Shown here: positions 53,170 to 62,399 of the stretch, piece after piece
Numbering within the stretch: position 1 is the stretch's first letter
Layout: each line of letters opens with the position of its first letter
Assembly: GCA_946902985.2 (NCBI GenBank)
Contig: OX336397.1
Location: 150,033,890 to 150,097,889, forward strand
Source: Meconema thalassinum
Taxonomy: Eukaryota; Arthropoda; Insecta; Orthoptera; Tettigoniidae
DNA: 64,000 nt
Direction of reading: 5' to 3'
Position numbers and translations under genes: made by a program
The notes under the pieces: generated by a model
Databases searched by the model: none
Told to the model about the DNA's origin: nothing
Seen by the model: only the letters and a program-made list of their open reading frames with translations

Positions 53170-53500
53170 ATATAGGTAGCCTCCGTGGCTTAGGCGGCAG
53201 CACGCCGGCCTCTCACCGCTGGGTCCGTGGTTCAAATCCCGGTCACTCTATGTGAGATCTGTGCTGGACAAAACGGAGGCAGACAGGTTTTTCTCCGGGT
53301 ACTCCGGTTTTCCCTGTCAAAATTTCATTCCAGCAACACTCTCCACTATCCTTTCATCTGTCATTCATTTAATCATTGCCCCAGAGGAGTGCGTCAGGCC
53401 TCGGCAGCTGGCACAGTTCATATCCTCGCCGCTGGATAGGGGCTGCATTCATTCCATTCCTGACCCGGTCGGAGACTGGAAGTAGGCTGTGGATTTTCAT
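53170..53500 (+). mobile_element. tRNA-derived SINE, family B
   Basis: GCCTCCGTGGCTTAGGCGGC with B box GTGGTTCAAATCCCG matches the copy at 28984-29315 and continues to GTAGGCTGTGGATTTTCATT. AT-rich words (TATGTATATATATA before, CATATATATGTATAG after) flank it and may be a target duplication. Confidence 0.85.
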
Positions 53501-53504
53501 TCAT

Positions 53505-54095
53505 ATATATGTATAGATATCAGTTTCTTGTGGACACGATAACTGCCGTAATTTTGCACCAATCACTTTGAATTTTTTACATAATATGTATCCCCTTAAA
53601 ATCTCGGTCGAGTTCGTTAATGGGCTACATCGGTCAAAGGGGGTGAATATGGGAGTCTTTTTTCGAAAAATTGAAATATCACTTTAACTCTCTTAATATC
53701 TGAAATATTGATTCCATTCGAAGTTCATACTATGTGTCGGATAAGGCCCTAAAATGTATGTTTGAAAAGTTTTTTTATAGCACCAACCATTGATGAGGGG
53801 TGGGAAAAAGTGGGTTTTTCGGGAAACATTAATCATATCTCTGTTAATAGGCACAATATCAAAACCGTACAAAATGGACAATATTCCTCCAATAATTACC
53901 TAAAACTTTTGTCTGAAAGAATTTTCGATATGACCCACCATTACGCCAAGGGATGAGAAAAATGATTTCGGAATTAAAGAACATGCCAAGTGCCATCAGA
54001 GGTTACCATGACAACGCTTCTAAATTGATGAGGGATGAGCTATCAGAGGTTGCCAAGACAACGCCATTGCACGAGATCACATTCATTTTTCCATC
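53505..54095. other. Unassigned, probably repetitive DNA
   Basis: It has no coding sense. Phrases such as TTTTTCGAAAAATTGAAATATCAC give it the look of a dispersed repeat, but no second copy is present in the window. Confidence 0.35.
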
Positions 54096-54099
54096 TGAC

Positions 54100-54475
54100 T
54101 GTGGGAAGCGGCTAACTGGTAGCATGCTGAACTTATATGCCCAAGGTCGCTGGTTCAAAGCCGGCCAAAGTCGTCGGATTTTCTATGAGCGCTAAAAATC
54201 CCTCAGCATGCTTTCCTTTGGAGGAGAAGTTCCAACGTTCGTTGCAAGTTGCTGGTTGCGGTGGCATCTAGTAGCCAAGTTCACAGCTAGGTGTTGTTGA
54301 CGTTAGTATATGGTACAAAATTAGGAACTACCGTCTGCATACCTTACCTGAATTACAGACTAATACAGTCATCAGAATTAACACCGTTTATCAGATTCTA
54401 CACACACCTAATGTACACGGGGTTACATGACCACGTTGTCGCAGCTCCTAAACTGAGGAACCAACAAAAATCTCT
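54100..54475 (+). mobile_element. SINE family A, plus strand
   Basis: The head AAGCGGCTAACTGGTAGCATGCTGA with B box CTGGTTCAAAGCCGG is followed by AAAGTCGTCGGATT and AAAATCCCTCAGCATGC. The 3' part holds ATTCTACACACACCTAATGTACAC, GGGGTTACATGACCACGTTG and CCTAAACTGAGGAACCAAC. It is the same order as the minus-strand copy at 54983-55500. Confidence 0.8.
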
Positions 54476-54982
54476 GCGGGAGATAAAATTTTGTGTGAAG
54501 AAGTAACAGACTGTCAGATAGTTACACATCAGTTCCAAACCTTGCATAAGGACAGTGTGATCACAAGTATAAAAATGAACCCCAAATGACAAGAAGGTTA
54601 CCATCCCCATAAGACAATAAAATGATAAAAATATGCATACAAAAAACAAAAACAAAAGTTAATTAACCTCTAAATCTAAAATACTTTCTTGCAATCAATG
54701 AGGTCTGATCCTCCTACGAAAACCTGCATATTTTGCCTATTATAGCCTATCCCCTAGTTTGCCCGGTGAAATCTACCTCCGCCTTCCGGCGTGCCGAGAG
54801 GAATTTTTTTAAATGGTATGGATTCTGTCTTGACACTACTATGTTATTCTATACCGCCTTGTCAAACACTAAAGAATGTTGTTTAATCACTGCTTATACG
54901 TAGGGTTTCGGTGTTCAGTGACGCCATCGTCAGCGTGGTTTGAATTGAAATAATCTTAAAACTCAGTTTACAAAGATAGTTG

Positions 54983-55500
54983 GTTGGTTGGTTCCTTAGT
55001 TTAGGGGCTGCGACAACGCTGTCATGTAGCCCCGTGTACTTTGGGTGTGTGTAGAACTTGTCTGATAACCGGTGTTAATTTTGATGACTGTATTAGTGTG
55101 TGTATCTGTTTTAATTCAAGTAAAGACTGCAGACATTCAATTTTTTCAAGTAGTTCCTACTTTTGCCGCCAAACGCCACCGTCAACGACCAACTAGTTTA
55201 GAACTTAGTTACCAGATGTCACCGAAGTCGGCTCTTGACGACGAACGTAGGAACCTAAGAACGTTAGTCAAATGTTTAACCTATGTATAATTTAGCTTCA
55301 TACGGATGTAATTAGTGGAAGGTTCTTTAACATACCATAAATCTATGACGTGGGACCGCCAGCTTTACTTCTTCTCCGAAGGAAGGCATACTGAGGGATT
55401 TTTATCGTTCTTAAAAATTCGACGACTTTGGCCGGGTTTGAACCCGCGATCTTGGGCATAGAAGCTCAGCATGCTACCGACTTCGCCACCGAAGCCGCTT
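54983..55500 (-). mobile_element. SINE family A, full length, minus strand
   Basis: Read on the minus strand, the head at 55500 (AGCGGCTTCGGTGGCGAAGTCG) has B box GGGTTCAAACCCGG, then the body, and the end ACATGACAGCGTTGTCGCAGCCCC and an AACCAACCAACC tail at about 54980-54990. At about 520 bp this is the longest copy in the window. The head and first half match 34800-35255; the second half matches 32371-32640. Confidence 0.85.
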
Positions 55501-55504
55501 TACA

Positions 55505-56040
55505 AAGATAAAAGAGAAAATGGTTATCTTTAAAAAACACTATTAAAAATTTTAATAAAAAGAAAGGTCACAAAAAGAATTAGAAAACATCTGAATAAAT
55601 AAGAGTAGAATGAATAAAAATGTACCTCAATGGACTGTTTGTAAATCTATAATATGGTTCGATTACAGTGAATCGGACGTCGCTCCTATATGATGTATCT
55701 TCCAGTTATATCACAATCATATTATCGCACATAATTGACTATTAATCAACCTTGATGGATACGGCAGTCTGTATCACATTGTTGTGATCTAACGTTGAAA
55801 TAAATTCCTACTAATTTGATCGTTCTGTTGAAGTTAGCTGTCCAATTTGGTAATGCAGTACATAATCTTAATCCAATCTGACCTTGTATAAGTCGTATGA
55901 AATAATTTGGATAAAGCCAAGCCAAAATATAATGCATGGATACTTTGAGAATAAAACAACCAACATTCATGAAACAGTGGCCAACAAATTGCATGAAAAT
56001 TATTAAATGTTAAATACCAATAATGGAATGCACCATCATC
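55505..56040. other. Unassigned AT-rich DNA
   Basis: Nothing recognised. Confidence 0.5.
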
Positions 56041-56044
56041 ACCA

Positions 56045-56290
56045 GCTAAAAGCCTTGTCGTTGCAGCCATTTCTTACGGTCTTCAGCAGTTCTCTTCATG
56101 TGGGCATACGAGTCACATTCCATCTCCTTGACAATGTTCTTGAGATACAATTGTCTTGGTTGACCCCTTGGTCTTTTCCCCAAAATGTTTCCTTCAAAGA
56201 TTACCTGGAGGAGAGTGTCATGTCTGAGTATGTGTCACATGAATTTTACTTTCCTTTGCTTGATGGTGTTCAACAGACATCAGTAGGATA
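56045..56290 (-). pseudogene. LINE C-terminal fragment (RTE-type), minus strand
   Basis: The minus strand reads LNTIKQRKVKF, HILRHDTLLQVIFEGNILG, KRPRGQPRQLYLKNIV and CDSYAHMKRTAEDRKKWL. This is the GHILRH...GKR.RGRPR...Y...A.DR..W block that closes RTE-type LINE ORF2. It is 5'-truncated just downstream of the thumb. Confidence 0.75.
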
Positions 56291-56299
56291 TAAAGGCCG

Positions 56300-56470
56300 A
56301 AGCTGGGGCAGGGCCTAATGGGCAAGATGGCCGCCGCGCGCAATCAGCCCTATGTTATTCTTATGGCGGGGAGTGTCATAGCTGGGGCATGGGCTAATGG
56401 GCAAGATGGCCGCCACGCCCAGAGACCGTGGGTGACGTCACAGGGAGAGGTCTGCCGTGTAGTAGCTAAA
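56300..56470 (+). repeat. ~79-bp direct duplication with GCAAGATGGCCGCC motif
   Basis: CTGGGGCAGGGCCTAATGGG followed by CAAGATGGCCGCCGCG (56303-56338) recurs as CTGGGGCATGGGCTAATGGG with CAAGATGGCCGCCACG (about 56382-56418). AAGATGGCCGCC resembles the YY1/Pleiohomeotic core (GCCAT). The block is followed directly by a long (ATT)n run. Confidence 0.6.
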
Positions 56471-56473
56471 TTG

Positions 56474-56475
56474 AA

Positions 56476-56540
<65 letters not shown>
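56474..56540. repeat. (ATT)n microsatellite
   Basis: About 21 TAT/ATT units, uninterrupted except at the end. Confidence 0.95.
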
Positions 56541-56594
56541 ATTAGGTAATTATTGATTGATCATGTACAATCCAAACCAGCCTTATATTGTGCA

Positions 56595-58110
56595 CCTCGT
56601 GGTGTAGCGGCTAGTAATCTTGAATGACACTGCGGAGACCCGGGTTCGATTTCTGGCTCTGTCAAGAAATTTAATTCTGCGCTGAGGGCTGGAACGGGGT
56701 ACACTCATTCTTGTGAGGCAAAAAACTGAGAGGAGCAGGGTTTGATTCCTTCCTCAGTCATTCTGGACGTAGTTTTTTGTGGTTTCCCACTTTAACACCA
56801 GGAAAATGGCAAGAGGTACCGTAACTGAAGGCCATGACAGCCTCCTTTCCAATACTCATTTGGAAATTACAAATACACACACTAATACAGCCATTACAAT
56901 AACACAGGTTATCAGACATCACACTCCCCCCCCCCCCCCGCAAGTACAGTATACAGGGCTACATGACCATGATATCACAAAATCCCTAAAGAATCAACAA
57001 CAACAACAACAACAAACAACAACTGATATTCATGAAACACCTCTTGGTGTAGTGGCTAGCATTCTTGACTGTCACTGCTTAGGCATGGGTTCGATTCCTG
57101 GCTCTGCTAAGAAATTTAATTTTGGTCTGAGGACTGGAATGGGGTACACTCAGCCTCGTGAGGCAAAACTGGGAAGAGGTGGGCTTGATTCCTACCTCAG
57201 CCATTCTAAGAGTGTTTTCTGTGGTTTCCCACTCATACACTCTAGACAAATGCTAGGATATATCTTAAGTTAAGGCCACGACCACCTCCTTTCCAATCCT
57301 TATCTGAATTACTAATACAGCCATTACAATAACACAGGTTATCAGACAACACACACCCCAAGTACAGTATACAGGGCTACATGGCCATGATATCACAAAA
57401 CCCCTAAAGAATCAACAACAACAACAACAACAACAACAAACAACAACTGATATTCATGAAACACCTCTTGGTGTAGTGGCTAGCATTCTTGACTGTCACT
57501 GCTTAGGTATGGGTTCGATTCCTGGCACTGCTAAGAAATGTAATTTTTGGTCTGAGGACTGGAATGGGGTACACTCAGCCTCGTGAGGCAAAACTGGGAA
57601 GAGGTGGGCTTGATTCCTACCTCAGCCATTCTAAGAGTGTTTTCTGTGGTTTCCCACTCATACACTCTAGACAAATGCTAGGATATATCTTAAGTTAAGG
57701 CCACGACCACCTCCTTTCCAATCCTTATCTGAATTACTAATACAGCCATTACAATAACACAGGTTATCAGACAGCACACACCCCAAATACAGTATAGAGG
57801 GCTACCTGACCATGATATCACAAAACCCCTAAAGAATCAACAACAACAACAACAACAACTGATATTCATGAAACATTTCTTGGTGTAGTGGCTAGCATTC
57901 TTGACTATCACTGCTCAGGCATGGGTTCGATTCCTGGCTCTGCTAAGAAATTTAATTTTGGTCTGAGGACTGGAATGGGGTACACTCAGCCTCGTGAGGC
58001 AAAACTGGGAAGAGGTGGGCTTGATTCCTACCTCAGCCATTCTAAGAGTGTTTTCTGTGGTTTCCCACTCTTACACTCTTAAGCAAATGCCGGGATGGTA
58101 CCTAACTTAA
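56595..58110 (+). repeat. Head-to-tail array of family D tRNA-SINE units
   Basis: Four SINE heads lie in the same orientation, starting near 56598 (divergent), 57041, 57465 and 57877. Each has an A box TGGTGTAGTGGCTAGC and B box GGGTTCGATTCCTGG, then GAGGACTGGAATGGGGTACACTC and CAGCCTCGTGAGGCAAAACT. After it come a body, the tail TACAGGGCTACATG.CCATGATATC and (CAA)n. The spacing is about 424 and 412 bp. TGATATTCATGAAACAC lies between (CAA)n and the next head each time, so the array grew by duplication of a SINE plus its flank, not by independent insertions. Confidence 0.88.
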
Positions 58111-58770
58111 GGCTACAGCTGCTTGCTACCCAAAACCTAACTCTATTACAAATACATACAGTAGTGCAGACATTACAGTGACACAAGTTATTAGACAGCT
58201 TTTACATACACTCAAGTTCATAGGGTTACAAACGAAGAGGTATTAAGACTAGTGGGAGAGAAGATATGTTTCTGACGACTGTTAATGAAGAGAAGTGATA
58301 GGTTGGTAGGACACATACTAAGACACCCCCAGGAATAGCAAGCTTAGTTATGGAAGGAAGGTTTCAGGACAAGAACTGTAGACATAGACCAATGTTAGAA
58401 TATGTTAAATAGATTGCCTTGGATGTAGGTATGGTAGCTATATAGGGATGAAATGATTATCTCAGGACAGAGAGTCATGGAGAACTACATTAATCAGTCA
58501 AAAGAATGAAGATTCAAAACTACATTATAGAATTTGTTATTACCTACCTCAGTACCTAGTGCATTCGTTTTGTTGATTATCTTAAGATGTTTTCAAATTT
58601 CTAACCACACGCTACTCATGAACGATTTGTCACTACCGTATTTATTTCCTTTTCAACTACAAGGGACTGACACTTAAGACACTTATAATTATAAACCCAA
58701 CTATACGTGGCTGAAGACCATATAGTTGCAAATTTTTCCATACACTTTGAACAATATATCCCAACGTTTA
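56940..58770 (+). repeat. Left arm of a large inverted repeat
   Basis: From 58770 outward (leftward) the sequence matches, in reverse complement, 61766 onward. Landmarks are ACGTTGGGATATATTG, the AAATTTGCAACTATATGGTC block, the RTE remnant at 58240-58510 and then the SINE units. The part nearest the centre is almost identical. The outer limit is about 56940, where the first, divergent SINE unit begins to differ. Confidence 0.85.
58240..58510 (+). pseudogene. RTE-type LINE C-terminal fragment (left arm)
   Basis: Frames give VTNEEVLRLVGEKICF, RLVGHILRHPQE and, after stops, the equivalents of CRGRPRL and DREAWRT in degraded form, ending with ATTAATCAGTCAAAAGAATGAAG. It parallels the end of the LINE at 59075-59400 and has an inverted counterpart at 62045-62325. 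Confidence 0.65.
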
Positions 58771-59003
58771 ATGTGTAAACAACAAATTGGAAAATCCATG
58801 TTTCCATATTGAGAAAATTCAAAGACGTTAAACTGACATTTTTAAAAACTGTAAATTGGAAATTGGCAAATTCTAATGTGTGTGAAATATGAAAATGAAA
58901 AGAAAAGGAAACTATTTCCTGATTAGGTTCAGTGTAAATTAGTGTAGTTTATGATTTTGTATACATTTGAATGTAAATACATTTGCTTTGGGATAAGGTA
59001 CCG
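58771..59003 (+). repeat. Direct repeat 1 flanking the RTE-type LINE
   Basis: GTGTAAACAACAAATTGGAAAATCC through GTACCGTAT. The sequence TTGTATACATTTGAATGTAAATACAT and most of the stretch recur at 60681-60915 in the same orientation with scattered differences. Confidence 0.75.
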
Positions 59004-59074
59004 TATACAATCTTGTTATATGTAATGAAAAAATCGTGATTCGCAATTATGAACTTTCGACATTGACTAAATCA

Positions 59075-60575
59075 AAAACATGTTGTTGTTTGAGTCTTTA
59101 GTCTTTTGACTGGTTTAATGCAGTTCTCCATGCCTCCCTGTCCTGAGCTAATCGTTTCATCTCTACATAGCTACCACACCCTACATCTGAGGCAATCTGA
59201 TTAACATATTGTAACCTTGGCCTACCCCTACAGTTCTTGCCCTTGACCCTTCCTTCCATAACTAAGCTTACTATTCCTGGGTGTCTTAGTATGTGTCCTC
59301 CAACCTATCTCTTCTCTTCATTAACAGTCGCCAGAAACATCTCTCCTCTCCCCTAGTCTTAATACCTCTTCGATTGTAACCCTATCTACCCATCTGATCT
59401 TCATCATTCTCCTGTAAAACCACATTTCAAATGCTTCAATTCTGCTCTTTTCTGCTGCACCAATAGTCCAAGTTTCACTTCCATAGAGTGCCACGCTCCA
59501 GACAAAGGACTTAAAATATGACTTCCTTATACCTAAATCTATATTCAATATCAACAGATCCCTTTTCTGTAGAAATGCTTTCCTTCCCTGAGCTAACCTA
59601 TTTTTATATCCTCTTTGCTTTGTCCATCACTGGTTATTTTGCTTTCTAAGTAACAGAAGTCTCCTACTTCCTTTATTTTTTCACCTGCCAATTTGATGTC
59701 CATAGAGGTTTCTGATTTATTTCGGCTGCATTCCAATATTTTTGTTTTACATTTATTAATTTTCATCATGAGTTCTTTCCTCAAGACTGAGTTCATACCA
59801 TTCAAAAACTCATTCAAATCCTCAGGCGTGTCGGCCAAGATGACTATGTCATCGGCAAATCTGAGAGTTGAAATTATTTCCTCTTGAATCTTCACTCCCC
59901 ACATTAAACTTTTCTCCAATTTCCTTCATTGCTTGCTCAATGTAAAGATTGAAAAGTATTGGTGATAAGTTGCAGCCTTGCCTTACACCTTTCTGAATAC
60001 CAGCTTCTATCTCATGTCCTTCAGCTCGAATGACTGCTGTCTGGTTTCTGTATAGATTGTAGATCACCCTCCTATCCCTGTACTTTATTCCAATCGTTTT
60101 CAAAATGCCAAACAATTTAGTCCAATCAACGTTATCAAAAGCCTTTTCTAAGTCTACAAATGCCAAGAATGTGCTCTTATCTTTCCTTATTCTACCTTCC
60201 AAAATCAGCTTCCCTTGTTCCTAATTTTCTCCTGGTACCAATCCGGTCTTCACCCAACTCTGTCTCTATCTGGCTTTCCATCCTCTTGTAAATTATTCTA
60301 GACAGGATCTTTAAAGCATGAGTAATTAAGCTGATTGTACGGTAATCTTCACATCTGTCAGCTCCCACTTTCTTCGGTATGGGAATGATAACATTCTTTT
60401 TGAAATCAGAGGGTACCTCACCTGTCTCATAAATCCTACACATCAAGTGATATAACCTGATCAGACCTTCATCTCTTATGCAGCGTAGCAACTCACTGGG
60501 TATATCATCTATGTCTAGTGCTTTGTTCCTGTTTAAGTCTTCCAATGCTCTGTCAAATTCTGATCTCAATTAAAA
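59075..60575 (-). pseudogene. RTE-type LINE, 5'-truncated reverse transcriptase to 3' end
   Basis: The minus strand gives the RT and C-terminal domain over ~1.5 kb in five frame segments. From 60569: LRCIRDEGLIRLYHL, FKKNVIIPIPKKVGADRCEDYR and SLITHALKILSRI. From 60202: FVDLEKAFDNVDW (first catalytic Asp) and GVRQGCNLSPILFNLYIEQA. From 59919: STLRFADDIVILADTP (FADD) and DFCYLESKITSDG. From 59554: SFVWSVALYGSETWTIG and AFEMWFYRRMMKIRW. The last part (59320-59085) reads GHILRHPG, NCRGRPRL and DREAWRTALN. The 3' end is AAACTCAAACAACAACAT near 59080. The N-terminal endonuclease is absent. Confidence 0.88.
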
Positions 60576-60680
60576 CTCAGAAATTCTTCAGAGTTTATGT
60601 CAGCACCGGGATATGTTTTACAATCCAAAATCTGGTTTTGAAACCTGTGCTTGACCATAATAAAGTCTATTTGGTAACGC

Positions 60681-60915
60681 CATGTAAACAACCAAATTGG
60701 AAAATCCATGTTTCCATATTGACAAAATTCAAAAACGTTTAACTGACATTTAAAATAAACTGTAAATTGGAAATTGACAAATTGCAATGTGTGTGAAATA
60801 TGAAAATAAAAAGAAAAAAATCTTATTTCCTGTTTAGGTTGAGTGTAAATCAGTATACTGTAGTTTATAAGGTTGTATACATTTGAATGTAAATACATGC
60901 TATTTAAATGCATGT
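60681..60915 (+). repeat. Direct repeat 2 flanking the RTE-type LINE
   Basis: CATGTAAACAACCAAATTGG through GTAAATACATGC, similar to 58771-59003. The LINE at 59075-60575 lies between the two. Confidence 0.75.
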
Positions 60916-61204
60916 CAAGTAGCCTGTGTTATTATAGTGTCCGTAGTCACAATTTAATTTAACAAATAAGGCTTTAGCATGACTTGGTCATTAACAATTG
61001 GGTACCGTAAGTAGTTATAAAAATTCAAAAATTCATTAGGGCTCACATTAAACACAGTTCGGGTCTAAAAAAATTAAGTGTTAAGCATAAAAGGTTTATA
61101 GTAAAAACACGGTAATAGACAGAATCCTAATACAAGTATGTGTTATTAATTCATTTTAAATTTAAAATTGTTGCCATAACCTGTGTTATTGTAGTGTTTG
61201 TAGT

Positions 61205-61525
61205 AAAGTATGCATTTGTCAATTAAGGGTAGGAATGTGAAAAGAGGCTGCCTTGGCTGTAAGTTACAAACCATCCCTGCATTTAGCTGGTCTAAAAGTA
61301 AAACATTATGCTCTAAAAGTAAAAAAATAAAATGTAATACCACTTCTAAAATGGCTGAGGTAAAAATCGAACCCACATCTTCTCAGTTATGCCCCACAAG
61401 GCTGAGTGTACCCGTTGCAGCCCTCTGACCTGAATTAAATTTGTCAGCAGAGCCAAGAATCAAAACCTTGACTTCATAGGTGACAGCCAAAAATGCTAAC
61501 CACTACACCAAGACCAGCCTTCAAT
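61205..61525 (-). mobile_element. SINE family D, divergent single copy, minus strand
   Basis: Read on the minus strand, GGTCTTGGTGTAGTGGTTAGC begins the head, followed by a degraded B box (GGTTTTGATTCTTGG) and GGTACACTCAGCCTTGTGGGGC. It is more diverged than the array copies and lies in the spacer of the inverted repeat. Confidence 0.75.
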
Positions 61526-62044
61526 AATGACAATGTAAGTTACAGAGAGTTGCGATACAGTAGCTGCTATCTTCCATCTGTGAGTGTTATGTATCATCAA
61601 ACAAGATTCATATTCTACTGACAACATATTTCCACTCACTGCGCCAGACCTCTGCACTGAGCAGTGTTGTTCGTTATAGGCTTGGCTAAGAAATAGTACT
61701 ATTATTAACTAGTGTATTTTAAGTGTATAGTACATATGGGGCACCTTGGTCATCAGCCCCCGTGTGGTTAAACGTTGGGATATATTGTTCAAAGTGTATG
61801 GAAAAATTTGCAACTATATGGTCTTCAGCCACGTATAGTTGGGTTTATAATTATAAGTGTCTTAAGTGTCAGTCCCTTGTAGTTGAAAAGGAAATAAATA
61901 CGGTAGTGACAAATCGTTCATGAGTAGCGTGTGGTTAGAAATTTGAAAACATCTTAAGATAATCAACAAAACGAATGCACTAGGTACTGAGGTAGGTAAT
62001 AACAAATTCTATAATGTAGTTTTGAATCTTCATTCTTTTGACTG

Positions 62045-62325
62045 ATTAATGTAGTTCTCCATGACTCTCTGTCCTGAGATAATCATTTCATCCCTATATA
62101 GCTACCATACCTACATCCAAGGCAATCTATTTAACATATTCTAATCTTGGTCTATGTCTACAGTTCTTGTCCTCAAACCTTCCTTCCATAACTAAGCTTG
62201 CTATTCCTGGGGGTGTCTTAGTATGTGTCCTACCAACCTATCACTTCTCTTCATTAACAGTCGTCAGAAACATATCTTCTCTCCCACTAGTCTTAATAGC
62301 TCTTCGTTTGTAACCCTATGAACTT
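62045..62325 (-). pseudogene. RTE-type LINE C-terminal fragment (right arm)
   Basis: The inverted counterpart of 58240-58510, almost base for base, with the same stops. Confidence 0.65.
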
Positions 62326-62399
62326 GAGTGTATGTAAAAGCTGTCTAATAACTTGTGTCACTGTAATGTCTGTACTAGTGTATGTATTTGTAATAGAGT

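Noticed and set aside
56779..57273. 164-codon open frame across SINE units and its shorter copies at 57888, 62457, 62838 and 63691
   Set aside because: The frames lie in tRNA-derived SINE bodies, recur with every unit in both arms, and contain the B box.
58616..58822. 68-codon frame (and its copy at 61723-61923) as a small conserved gene
   Set aside because: The identical sequence is explained by the inverted repeat, the frame has no domain, and its two copies differ in their starts.
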